Assembly: GCF_028623165.1 (NCBI RefSeq)
Contig: NZ_CP117768.1
Coordinates: forward strand, 4,340,001-4,404,000
DNA from: Nostoc sp. UHCC 0926
GTDB lineage: Bacteria > Cyanobacteriota > Cyanobacteriia > Cyanobacteriales > Nostocaceae
Direction: 5' to 3'
Length of the DNA stretch: 64,000 bases
This document shows positions 35,033 to 43,950 of this stretch, in pieces. The notes below the pieces were generated by a model. The model had not been told where the DNA came from and did not search any database. It saw only the letters and a list, made by a program, of their open reading frames with translations. Position numbers and translations under genes: made by a program. Position 1 is the stretch's first letter. Every line of letters begins with the position of its first letter.

Positions 35033-35167
35033 TTACTTTCTGTTGTTTGTTTTATAGCTGGCTAAAAACGGTGGTGTTGTATCATCTATCTGTTCTTGTT
35101 GCACCCGCTCAATTAAATGTTTCGCTTCTTGCACCATTTGACTCTCTGAGGCAATAGTCAACTGCAT
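35033..35167 (-). CDS. Possible small ORF between the two large cluster genes
   Basis: From the ATG at 35167 the frame encodes 44 residues: MQLTIASESQMVQEAKHLIE and onward to FLASYKTNNRK. The frame is open back to 35227 (VFVRRDAISL precedes), so GTG or TTG starts could lengthen it. The stop lies seven bases before the Hsp70-like start, which fits translational coupling. It could also be the tail of a lost gene. Confidence 0.35.
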   Translation of the reverse strand: MQLTIASESQMVQEAKHLIERVQQEQIDDTTPPFLASYKTNNRK

Positions 35168-35244
35168 CAAACTGATAGCATCACGTCTCACAAATACATC
35201 CTCAGATCCGTATGCGATCGCAATCAGTCATTTTCTGAGTTAGC

Positions 35245-37818
35245 TCATCTCAAATCATCTAAGTGAGAAACAGCAGCTAGTTCTGAAATAATCTCCAACC
35301 AAGTAGGAATTTTTATCTCAGATGGCAATTCCCCGGCTGCCAAATATCTCAGCAAAGTTTCTTTTTTGGAAAGGTTTTGCAGACTAGGAATAATTTGATC
35401 CAAAATGCCTTCTAGTTCGGAATTAATTTGCTGATTAACTTCGCTAACATACTGCACAAGATGAAGGCTGGCGCTAGCAGTGATTTCATCTCGCAGCCGC
35501 AGTACTAAAAGTTGGTGATTGCTCGATCTGGGTAAACCTTGGCTTTTCTCTGGTGCCCAGTCAAAGATTTGACCAACGTTGTGTTTGTCGTCTTGACGCG
35601 CTAGAGGAAAAATGATTTCGGGTGCAACGGTTTTGTCTTTGCTACTGATTTCGGAGATGATTGCTTCTTTCCATTCGTTAGGATCGCATCCTAGTAATAA
35701 TTTGTAAAAGAGATCAGCATCTTCAAAACCAAATTGTTCTTCGATTTCTTGCTCCATTTTTGGATGGAAAATTGCCTGTAATTGTTCGCGTTCTGGAGCT
35801 ACATAATTTGACAATTGGTTCAACAAATCTACCACTGCTTGATGAATGCGATCGCGGGCAAAATCTTCTACTTCCTTAACGGTTTTTTCAAATACTGGAT
35901 AAAAATCATCGCTCTTGGTTGGAAGGGAACTATTTACACGGTTTCCTCGGTCAAATAATTTCCCGGCTGCACCTTTAGATTCTGCCAGAGCGATCGCTCC
36001 ATTGTTGGCTTTGTTGAAGAGTAAAGTCCACTGGTTCCAATTGAGGATTCTAAAGGTGAGTTCGTCTTTAACTACATCGCTGACGACAACACCGCGCCGA
36101 TCTTTGAGTGGTTCTTTCCCTAAATCTTTTTGAAAATTCCTATAGATTTTATCCAAGCTTTCGACCACAAAGCGCAACTCGATAAATGCCGGACTGTCTC
36201 CTGTAGGAATACCTTGCTCGTGAATTTCATCTATGATGTCCTTCAAGTGATCTTGTTGCTGACTCACCACATTAGCAGCTCTTTGAGTATCTTCATACAG
36301 TTGCTTCAAACCATGAGTCGCTACGTGGGTTTGAATCAATTCCCGCAGCTTACCAAGTCCCCCATCTTGACTAAAGTAACCTAGCTGTTTGCCTAAATAA
36401 CTGCGGGGATCAGAGTCTAACAGCCGTTCACTTAAGTGCTCCCATTTGTCTTGTAGCCGTTTAGACCTATCTAAGTAATCAGGATAGTCCAAGTTAGCCA
36501 AAAAGTCTGTTGAGCCTGCTTTGACTGTACTAGAACGTTTTGCTAATTCAGCTAGTCCCAACAGTGGCGATAGTAAAACGATCCGGTCTTTTTGGGTAGT
36601 AAACGCTTCTGCACCATCAATGGTAGTTTGCAGAACTTTGAGTTTTTGGAAAACGGTTTCTTCTTGTAAATGGCTATTGGCTGGGCTATCTTCAATCAGT
36701 TGGTCAAGTTCTCTTTCGCCACCCTCACTGTCTAAAGGCAGTTGATCGAAGCGACCTACACCTACGAGAATTAAATCTTTCAGGTCTTGTCCCGGTCGCT
36801 GCTGCTGCATCATCGTAAAGATTTTATTGGCGCGATCGCTACCGGGAGATTTACCATTTAGCAATACCAAAATTGTCTGTACTTCTGCCAATTCCCGCAG
36901 TGACAAAAAGGTATCCCTAGCCCCCGAATTAGCAGCCCCTAATCCCGGAAAGTCGATGAGAATAAATTTGGCTGCGTCTGCAAAATCCCAAATTTCCCGT
37001 GAGATTTTTACATCGATATTTACGCGGCGGATGAGTGGGAAACTGTTTTGCAATAACTTTGTTGGTAGCCTTTGAGGTGGACTCGGTAATCGGATATGCG
37101 CTGGAGGTAGATCCTCAAAGTTCAGAGTTTGGATTGCCATTGGCTGTTCGACCAGCTGTAGCCCCTCGCGGGCGGTGATAGCATCAATCTGGTAGCGGCC
37201 ACCACACATAACTTCCCCATAGGCTTGATAAGCCCGCAGGAATAACACCAACTCCCGGAGTAAATAACGTAGCTCCAAATTGTTACTACTATTCCACCCT
37301 TCTTCACACCAGCTAATAATATCTTTGCCAGAGTTGAGTTTCGATACTGGTATAGGAGGAAGCCCTGCTGCTGCTGTCCGTTTATTGGCTTCCCCTAACA
37401 TGAAGCGTAGACACTCATGTACTCCTTCATGAGAAAGATACTCTACAGTAAAATTACTTACTTGAGTCGTCGCAAACTCTTCTTGCGGGATGATATGTAT
37501 GGCAGTAACATTACCTGTAGTGGGGTTTTCACTGACTGGCAAAGCATCTGCATATCCAATCAGACTGCCTAAAAGTAAGGTTTTCCCGCTACTGAATTCC
37601 CCCATCACCCCAATTTTGACAGGTGAAGTTGCAAGGTCTACAGTTTTCTGGGCAGCGGACCGCAGACGCAGGAGACAGTCATCAAGACTAGCTGGAACCC
37701 AATCTTCTTGTTTTGAAGGGTGTTGGGGCACAGAATCTATCTTTCGGACGATGAATTCGCCGTACTCCTTAAAACGGCCCAGTTTGTCTGGTTCCATAGA
37801 GTAGTTTCCGCCTAACAT
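35245..37818 (-). CDS. Dynamin-like GTPase, SrfC-like
   Basis: The 857-aa protein carries GTPase motifs: G1 GEFSSGKT at 73-80, a G2-type Thr in PTTGNVTAIHI (about 99-109), G3 DFPGLG at 289-294 and a G4-like LVGVGRFDQLP (about 345-355). The long region after about 480 is predicted helical, as expected for the stalk of dynamin-type proteins, although it has no transmembrane helix. An insertion separates G2 and G3. It may start at 37818 or at the Met at 37797 (MEPDKLGRFKEYGE). It is the first gene of the cluster with the Hsp70-like ATPase and may act on membranes or oligomerise. Confidence 0.85.
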   Translation of the reverse strand: MLGGNYSMEPDKLGRFKEYGEFIVRKIDSVPQHPSKQEDWVPASLDDCLLRLRSAAQKTVDLATSPVKIGVMGEFSSGKTLLLGSLIGYADALPVSENPTTGNVTAIHIIPQEEFATTQVSNFTVEYLSHEGVHECLRFMLGEANKRTAAAGLPPIPVSKLNSGKDIISWCEEGWNSSNNLELRYLLRELVLFLRAYQAYGEVMCGGRYQIDAITAREGLQLVEQPMAIQTLNFEDLPPAHIRLPSPPQRLPTKLLQNSFPLIRRVNIDVKISREIWDFADAAKFILIDFPGLGAANSGARDTFLSLRELAEVQTILVLLNGKSPGSDRANKIFTMMQQQRPGQDLKDLILVGVGRFDQLPLDSEGGERELDQLIEDSPANSHLQEETVFQKLKVLQTTIDGAEAFTTQKDRIVLLSPLLGLAELAKRSSTVKAGSTDFLANLDYPDYLDRSKRLQDKWEHLSERLLDSDPRSYLGKQLGYFSQDGGLGKLRELIQTHVATHGLKQLYEDTQRAANVVSQQQDHLKDIIDEIHEQGIPTGDSPAFIELRFVVESLDKIYRNFQKDLGKEPLKDRRGVVVSDVVKDELTFRILNWNQWTLLFNKANNGAIALAESKGAAGKLFDRGNRVNSSLPTKSDDFYPVFEKTVKEVEDFARDRIHQAVVDLLNQLSNYVAPEREQLQAIFHPKMEQEIEEQFGFEDADLFYKLLLGCDPNEWKEAIISEISSKDKTVAPEIIFPLARQDDKHNVGQIFDWAPEKSQGLPRSSNHQLLVLRLRDEITASASLHLVQYVSEVNQQINSELEGILDQIIPSLQNLSKKETLLRYLAAGELPSEIKIPTWLEIISELAAVSHLDDLR

Positions 37819-38474
37819 GAATTTCTGTGAGCTTTATAACATATAAAACGCGATCGCCAGCCATTGTTGCAATGTCTTGATATCACATTTAGCATTTCTC
37901 TCATTTAATTTGCGATTTTGGTATAAGGCGTTTTGAACGGTAAAGACAATTTTGAAAAATCCGGTTTCACTGGGAAAAATAAAAAACAATACATTTGTCA
38001 GAATGCAGGATTTTGAATACAAAAGTGGGTTTTTATACTACAAATTTACTGGATACTGCTTAAGATAGATATGGGTATTAAACCCTTTTTTAGCGGTTAT
38101 TGCATGGGTAAGGTACAGAAAAAACAATTAACCACAGATGAACACAGATACAAGGTAGCACACTGCATTGCTGTGTCCCTACCTGTGTACTTCATTCAAA
38201 TGAGAATCGCTATATACCTCTTATTTTAAGCAAGCTACATCGATTAACTGGACTCTAATTCATGCTGAATTCTTCTTGATAAAAAATCAATATTTATTTG
38301 ATATGAAATTCTTGATTATTGTGAATTTATTATAAAGACGTAAAAGGATGCTTGGAAAGTCAACAAGTATACTTGAAACCTCACTTCTATTCCTCTCTCC
38401 TGCTTTTGAGAGGCTTGGAAACCCCCATATCACACCAATTCACGAAAACCCTGATACAAATAAATAGATTTCTC

Positions 38475-38503
38475 GTAGGGGCATGGCATTGCCATGCCCC
38501 TAC
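38475..38503. repeat. Perfect 29-bp palindrome
   Basis: GTAGGGGCATGGCA and TGCCATGCCCCTAC pair perfectly around a single T. It has the same outer arms (GTAGGGGC) as the central palindrome of MITE-1, with a different inner sequence, so the two element families probably share a hairpin core. Confidence 0.75.
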
Positions 38504-38911
38504 CAACGTATTTCTATGATTATTAAAGTGAAATGGGATCACACTTCGTGCTGCAATTCTTAGAGACGCTCTTGCGTTCGCCAACGCTAACATAAGGGGG
38601 TAGGGGGGTTAGGTTTCGAGGATTTTGATGTTAATAACGATACTTTTCAAACATCCTCTAAGTGCTTCACAGAGAATCATCTAGTTTTCGTAAAGCTAAA
38701 TCAGGTTTTTGAGCAATCCAATTACATACCTAATCTGAATTTATAGGTGATTTTAAGAAGAAACAAAGTTAAACAACTTCCCTGACACATGGATATAGCT
38801 ATCCGAATTTAAATGTGAGAAAATACGGAGATTAAAAGTACGTATTTATAGGCATGTCAGCAATTTGATCGTTCACGAATGATTTAGGATTGCTATAGTT
38901 TAATTTTTACC

Positions 38912-38955
38912 AAAAATGCTGAAGTTATCATTAAGATAAACTTCAGCATTTTTTT
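38912..38955 (+). terminator. Strong factor-independent terminator without an upstream gene
   Basis: AATGCTGAAGTT pairs with AACTTCAGCATT around a loop of about 12 bases, followed directly by a seven-T tract. It reads on the plus strand, yet no plus-strand gene lies within the preceding 5 kb apart from hli. A small RNA ending here is one possibility. Confidence 0.6.
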
Positions 38956-39113
38956 AATTTATTTACAGTAAAAAAGTAATTTTTGTATGTGCCAAAATAA
39001 ATAAAGTATTAAGATAAATAGCAGGTTGGCATAAAGAAGATTATATCCATCTATTAACAAATTCTATTTTCAGACTATTACCTTAATAATTTAGGCAGAG
39101 CAGGCAGGCAAAA

Positions 39114-42100
39114 GTGTTTTCTAAAAAAGTGCAAAGCTACATTAACCAAATCATGGTCGCCCCATTAGAAATACAACAAGATGAAAAAGTATTTTACCAG
39201 CAGGCGCATACTACTCCTCTGATGATTTGGATGGCTGGATGCAATGCACTTTACTGTTACTTCAATTCAAATTGGCTGGAATTTACTGGAACATATTTAA
39301 CAACAAGCGCATCTGCATCTGCGCGAGAAGATGAGATAGACAATATCTGGGCTTGTAGCGTTCATCCAGAAGATAATCAGCAATGTAAAAATATATACTT
39401 AACAGCATTTACGACGCATGATTCCTTCCAGAGGCAATATCGTCTGCGTCGGGCTGATGGCGAATATCGCTGGATTTTAGATACAGCCGCGCCACGATTT
39501 GCAGCAGATGCTAGCTTTGTCGGTTATATCGGTTATTGTGTGGATATAACAGAAGTGCGATCTACCATGAGAGAAAGCTGCTCGACATCTACAAATTCCT
39601 CTTCTTGTCTGCATAAAATTACAGAACAAAAACAGGCGGCAGAATTAACAAAAGCACTAGAGCAACTACAAGCCGAAACTGCAAAACGCCAAGCAGCTGA
39701 AGCACAGTTACGCCAAAAAACATCAGAAATTGCAGCGATTTTGCAAGTGCTTCCTGATTTGTACTTTCGTCTAGATGCTGATGGAAGTATTCTGGATTAC
39801 AAGCAAGGATTGATGGATAATCCGTATATTCCAACAGGAGATTGTCAGGGCAAGAGTTTGCGAGAATACCTACCAACTGCTGTAGGCGATCGCTTCGGTC
39901 AAGCAATAACTCAAGTACTTGAAACTCAATCTTCAGTCAGTTTTGAATATACCTTACCGCTCTCAGAAGAAAACAACAATTTTGAAGCTAGGTTATTACC
40001 ATTACCAGACCAGCAAATCATAGTTCTTGTCCGCGACACTAACGACAACATCCAAGCAGCATTAATAGAAAGCAATGCCAAGTTTCGCAGCATGGTCGAA
40101 AACGCCCATGACATTATTTTTGCAGTTACCCTTGAAGGGATATTGTCTTACGTTTCTCCTAATTTGACTGATCTTTTAGGGTATGAAGTTGCAGAGATTG
40201 AAGGTAAATCCTTTATTCCCCTTATACATCCTGACGATGTGTCTATTTGTGCAGATTATTTCCAAAGAATTTTGACAACAGATGAAAAACAAGACGCAAT
40301 TGAATATCGAGTCAAACACAAAAATGGCAGTTGGCGATGGCATACAAGCAACTCATCTGTTATTAAAGACGTTAATGGTAATGTTTTAAACTTCCTTGGT
40401 ATTTGCTATGACACCACTGAGCGCAAACAAGCAGAGGAAGCTCTAGCAGAGCGAGCGCGTTTAGCAAATTTTCGTGCCGATGTAGACGCGGCTCTTACCC
40501 AGAGTGACAGCTTACAGAACATGATGCGCCGCTGCACTGAGGCTTTAGTTGAACATCTTGATGCAGCCTTTGCTCGCATCTGGACGCTGAACAAAAAAGA
40601 CAACGTATTGGAGTTGCAAGTTAGTTCTGGGATATATACCCACATTAATGGGCCTCATAGATGTGTGCCAGTGGGTCAATTCAAAATTGGTTTAATTGCC
40701 GAAGAGGGCAAACCCCACCTAACTAACTCTGTGCAGACAGATCCGCGCGTGAGTAACAAAGAGTGGGCACAGCGAGAGGGGATGATCGCCTTCGCTGGTT
40801 ATCCCCTGATTGTTGAAGATGAAACTGTAGGGGTGATAGCCATGTTTGCCCGCCAAACGATTACAGAATCAACTTTTAAAGCATTAGAATTTGCTGCCCA
40901 GGAAATTGCTATTGGCATCAAGCGCAAACAAGCAGAAGTCGCACTCAGAGAAAGCGCCCAAAGGGAAGCACTACTCAATCGTCTTTCTAACCAAATTCGA
41001 GCTTCTCTGGATCTCAATTACATTGTGGAAACCGCAGTGCAGGAGATTCGTAAGTTATTCCAGATTGATCGCTGTATCTTCTTTTGGTATCGCCAAGACG
41101 CTGAGGTTCCCTACTGGGAGAGTGTATATGAGGCGAAAAGTTCCTCTTTACCCTGTCTGATTGACGACCAAGCAACTAATGCAGAAATCGAACTAATCGC
41201 AGCTAAAACCTTGAATAGAGAGATCATCCGCATTGATGATGTTAAAACTGTGGACGATGCCTGCGGCGGGCTACGCCTACGCACTGCACAGGTGTTTTTT
41301 CAGGATTTCGGTTTCACTGCCTTTATGTCGCTCCCTGTACACACCCAATCTGGCGAAATAGGTGCATTTAGCTGTGGTTCTTGTAGTGGCTTTCGACCTT
41401 GGCTGGACAATGAAGTAGAATTACTACAAGCAGTTACAGTTCAACTAGCGATCGCCATTGACCAAGCCAAACTTTACACCCAAAGTCGCATCGCTGCCCA
41501 AACTGCCCAAGACAAAGCCCAGCAACTAGAAGCGGCGCTGCTAGAACTTCAACAAACCCAAGCGCAACTGATTCAAACTGAAAAAATGTCCAGTTTAGGA
41601 CAGTTGGTTGCAGGTATTGCCCATGAAATCAATAATCCCGTCAATTTTATTTACGGCAATATTAGCCACGCCCGTGAATATATCAAGGACTTGTTACACT
41701 TGGTAGACCTTTATCAACAGAACGACTGCCCACCAACACCAGAGATTAAACAGAAAATCTACGCCATTGATTTAGACTTTCTCAAGCAAGATTTGCCCAA
41801 AATCCTGGATTCTATGAACATGGGAGCCGAACGCATTCGGCAGATTGTCCTATCTTTACGCAATTTTTCTCGCCTTGATGAAGACGGCACCAAACCAGTG
41901 GATATTCATGAAGGTATTGATAGCACCTTGCTGCTGTTGCAAAATCGCCTGAAGCCCAAACCAGGACATCCCGAAATCCAAGTAATCCGAGACTACGGCA
42001 ACCTGCCACCAGTAGCGTGTCACGCTGGACACATGAATCAGGTGTTTATGAATCTGTTGACAAATGCGATCGATGCTTTAGAAGAGGGAATGGGGAGTGG

Positions 42101-42428
42101 GGAATGGAGACTAGGGGCACAGGGGAGGCAGGGGGAGAATGCTCAATGCCCAATGCCCACAATTCGCATTCGCACCCTCATCCAAGAAGACCATCTAATC
42201 ATTGGCATTGCTGACAATGGCCCAGGCATGACTGAGGAAGTACGCAAACGCTTATTTGACCCGTTCTTCACTACGAAACCCGTCGGTAAAGGTACGGGTA
42301 TGGGGTTATCAATTGGCTACCAAATTATAATCAAAAAACACGGTGGGACAATCCAGTGTATTTCAGCACCAGGAGAAGGTGCCGAGTTTGTGATTGCGAT
42401 TCCACTACAGAAGCAACCCTCAACGTAG
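39114..42428 (+). CDS. Multi-sensor PAS/GAF histidine kinase
   Basis: The 1104-aa protein has three PAS regions (about 25-150, 205-315, 320-440), two GAF domains (about 460-605 and 620-785), a coiled coil, a HisKA domain with His837 in GIAHEINNPVNF and an HATPase domain (QVFMNLLTNAIDALEE N-box, DNGPGM, FFTTKPVGKGTGMGLS). It has no membrane helices and is cytoplasmic. The start is a GTG at 39114; ATG at 39153 (MVAPLEIQQ) is possible. Residues 991-1016, between the N-box and G1 box, derive from intergenic-type repeat DNA. No response regulator is adjacent. A terminator follows at 42514. Confidence 0.9.
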   Translation: MFSKKVQSYINQIMVAPLEIQQDEKVFYQQAHTTPLMIWMAGCNALYCYFNSNWLEFTGTYLTTSASASAREDEIDNIWACSVHPEDNQQCKNIYLTAFTTHDSFQRQYRLRRADGEYRWILDTAAPRFAADASFVGYIGYCVDITEVRSTMRESCSTSTNSSSCLHKITEQKQAAELTKALEQLQAETAKRQAAEAQLRQKTSEIAAILQVLPDLYFRLDADGSILDYKQGLMDNPYIPTGDCQGKSLREYLPTAVGDRFGQAITQVLETQSSVSFEYTLPLSEENNNFEARLLPLPDQQIIVLVRDTNDNIQAALIESNAKFRSMVENAHDIIFAVTLEGILSYVSPNLTDLLGYEVAEIEGKSFIPLIHPDDVSICADYFQRILTTDEKQDAIEYRVKHKNGSWRWHTSNSSVIKDVNGNVLNFLGICYDTTERKQAEEALAERARLANFRADVDAALTQSDSLQNMMRRCTEALVEHLDAAFARIWTLNKKDNVLELQVSSGIYTHINGPHRCVPVGQFKIGLIAEEGKPHLTNSVQTDPRVSNKEWAQREGMIAFAGYPLIVEDETVGVIAMFARQTITESTFKALEFAAQEIAIGIKRKQAEVALRESAQREALLNRLSNQIRASLDLNYIVETAVQEIRKLFQIDRCIFFWYRQDAEVPYWESVYEAKSSSLPCLIDDQATNAEIELIAAKTLNREIIRIDDVKTVDDACGGLRLRTAQVFFQDFGFTAFMSLPVHTQSGEIGAFSCGSCSGFRPWLDNEVELLQAVTVQLAIAIDQAKLYTQSRIAAQTAQDKAQQLEAALLELQQTQAQLIQTEKMSSLGQLVAGIAHEINNPVNFIYGNISHAREYIKDLLHLVDLYQQNDCPPTPEIKQKIYAIDLDFLKQDLPKILDSMNMGAERIRQIVLSLRNFSRLDEDGTKPVDIHEGIDSTLLLLQNRLKPKPGHPEIQVIRDYGNLPPVACHAGHMNQVFMNLLTNAIDALEEGMGSGEWRLGAQGRQGENAQCPMPTIRIRTLIQEDHLIIGIADNGPGMTEEVRKRLFDPFFTTKPVGKGTGMGLSIGYQIIIKKHGGTIQCISAPGEGAEFVIAIPLQKQPST

Positions 42429-42513
42429 ATTACGCAAGCTTAACCTAAGCTTAATCAGAAATTAACCTAGTGGTTGTTAACTAAGATTAATTCACTTTTT
42501 GCTGCAACATTTG

Positions 42514-42556
42514 AATCCCCCCCAATAACCTAAAATTTACAGGAATTGGGGGGATT
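42514..42556 (+). terminator. Terminator after the histidine kinase gene
   Basis: AATCCCCCCCAAT at 42514-42526 pairs with ATTGGGGGGATT at 42545-42556, with one bulged C, followed by ATTTATCC. It lies 86 bases past the kinase stop. The strong GC stem fits factor-independent termination. Confidence 0.7.
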
Positions 42557-42638
42557 ATTTATCCTAGTATAGGGAATTAAGAGTAGAAATATTGCAGTTC
42601 AATTGATTCAAAAACGTTGTAATGGTAGTGGTATCTTT

Positions 42639-42772
42639 GCGACGCCGAATAGCCCAACCCAGGCGATGTCTAAGACGGGCTGTGACGCTCCTGCGGACGC
42701 TCGTTCCTCGCTACCGCTTCTCTACGAGACGCTGCGCGAACGCTAACGCTAACGCTACGCTATCGGCGTCGC
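42639..42772. repeat. 134-bp element with inverted GCGACGCCGA ends
   Basis: GCGACGCCGA at the left mirrors TCGGCGTCGC at the right. The interior carries CTCTACGAGACGCTGCGCGA and CGCTAACG tandem blocks typical of Nostoc. A related one-ended copy is at 28608. It sits 46 bases before the cyclase-family gene and could affect its leader. Confidence 0.7.
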
Positions 42773-42817
42773 ACCTTTGAAAAAAATCCCTGAGTATAAA
42801 TAAAATAGAAGGCTGGG

Positions 42818-43540
42818 ATGATACAACCCCAAAGTCAAAATAGTATCACCTACACACGCGTTATCCATTTAAGTCATGTAATTGACATAGATATTCCCCA
42901 ATGGTCTGGAGATCCCACAGTAGAATTTGAAACTGTGGCTGAACTGAATAATGATGGCTATTATCTGCGACGTTTCTCCTTGGGTGAACATAGCGCTACC
43001 CATATCAACGCCCCTAACAGCTTTCATAGTTCTGCCGTGGGAATTGACCAATACCCAGCCCAGTCATTGGTTGTACCTGCGGTGGTCATAGATATTCGCC
43101 AAGCCACAGCGGTTAATTCTGATTATGCCCTGACTATTGCTGATGTTGTGGCTTGGGAAGAACAATACGGTGAAATTTCTGCTGGCTGCGTAGTTATACT
43201 GAATACTGGTTGGCAAAACAAGTGGTCGGATAAAAGTGCATTCCTAAATCATGATGCTCAAGGAATTGCCCACTTTCCGGGCTTTGGCAGCGATGCAACT
43301 CAATTTTTACTGAATGAACGCCAAATTGCTGGAGTAGGAATTGATACTCATGGTGTAGATCCTGGACAAGATAACAGTTTTGCGATTAACCGCTTAGTTT
43401 TAGAACAACCGCGGATTGTGTTGGAGAATCTGACAAATTTGGATCAACTGCCACCTAAAGGTACTACTCTAGCGATCGGGATTCTTCGGTTGCGTGGTGG
43501 TTCTGGTTCTCCTGTGGGGGTGTTAGCGTTAGTGCCTTAA
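42818..43540 (+). CDS. Cyclase family protein (kynurenine formamidase-like)
   Basis: The 240-aa protein matches the cyclase family: VIDIDIPQWSGDPTVEFE, then the metal motif read as GEHSATHINAPNSFHSSAVG, where the usual HxGTHxDxPxHF has Ala for Gly and Asn for Asp, then VVPAVVIDIR, CVVILNTGW and VGIDTHGVDPGQD. The family hydrolyses N-formylkynurenine or related amides, or dehydrates cyclic compounds. The altered Asp suggests a cyanobacterial subtype whose substrate is not known. Start ATG 42818. Confidence 0.85.
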   Translation: MIQPQSQNSITYTRVIHLSHVIDIDIPQWSGDPTVEFETVAELNNDGYYLRRFSLGEHSATHINAPNSFHSSAVGIDQYPAQSLVVPAVVIDIRQATAVNSDYALTIADVVAWEEQYGEISAGCVVILNTGWQNKWSDKSAFLNHDAQGIAHFPGFGSDATQFLLNERQIAGVGIDTHGVDPGQDNSFAINRLVLEQPRIVLENLTNLDQLPPKGTTLAIGILRLRGGSGSPVGVLALVP

Positions 43541-43562
43541 TTTTTATAATATCTAATTATTA

Positions 43563-43728
43563 GACATCTCCGAAAATTGATGCATGACCCCTCTCCAAAC
43601 CTCTCCCCGTTGGCGTCAGCCTGTCGTCAGACAAGCGGAGAGAGGCTTTAATTGCCCCAACGCTAGAAGGGAAGGGGGGTTAGGTCTGCGCGTGAATTTA
43701 AGGTTTCTAAATCTTTTCCGGAGATGTC
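43563..43728. repeat. MITE-3 (166 bp, TA-flanked)
   Basis: Ends are GACATCTCCG and CGGAGATGTC, perfect over 10 bp and extended imperfectly, flanked by TA at 43561-43562 and 43729-43730. The interior shares the GGAAGGGGGGTTAGGTCTG block with MITE-2. A fragment of its end lies at 17229-17239. The rest of the 410-bp gap to the ALDH gene holds no gene. Confidence 0.75.
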
Positions 43729-43950
43729 TATTGGCAACATGATTTTTGAAAGTGATGAGTGGAAACTGCCTGCAAGCAAAGTTTTTGAGGCGCTGTCACT
43801 TTCCTTGACAAGATAAGTTTGGCAGTGTGCGTTCTACTTTAAGAAAGGCTGACAACGTTTACGCCTCAAAACAGAGTCTTGACGCCAAACTAGAAAGCAA
43901 GCAAACTTAATACACAAGTTTCAGTGGATCATCAGCCGGAGATTTTCAAA

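Larger units (their letters stand above)
37819..39113. other. 1.3-kb intergenic region rich in repeats
   Basis: No gene is supported. It contains MITE-2-like internal sequence at about 38377-38415 and 38583-38625 interrupted by other repeats, the palindrome at 38475, a dispersed-repeat end at 38874-38896 and a strong terminator at 38912. The minus-strand promoter of the GTPase cluster should lie near its left end. Confidence 0.6.
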
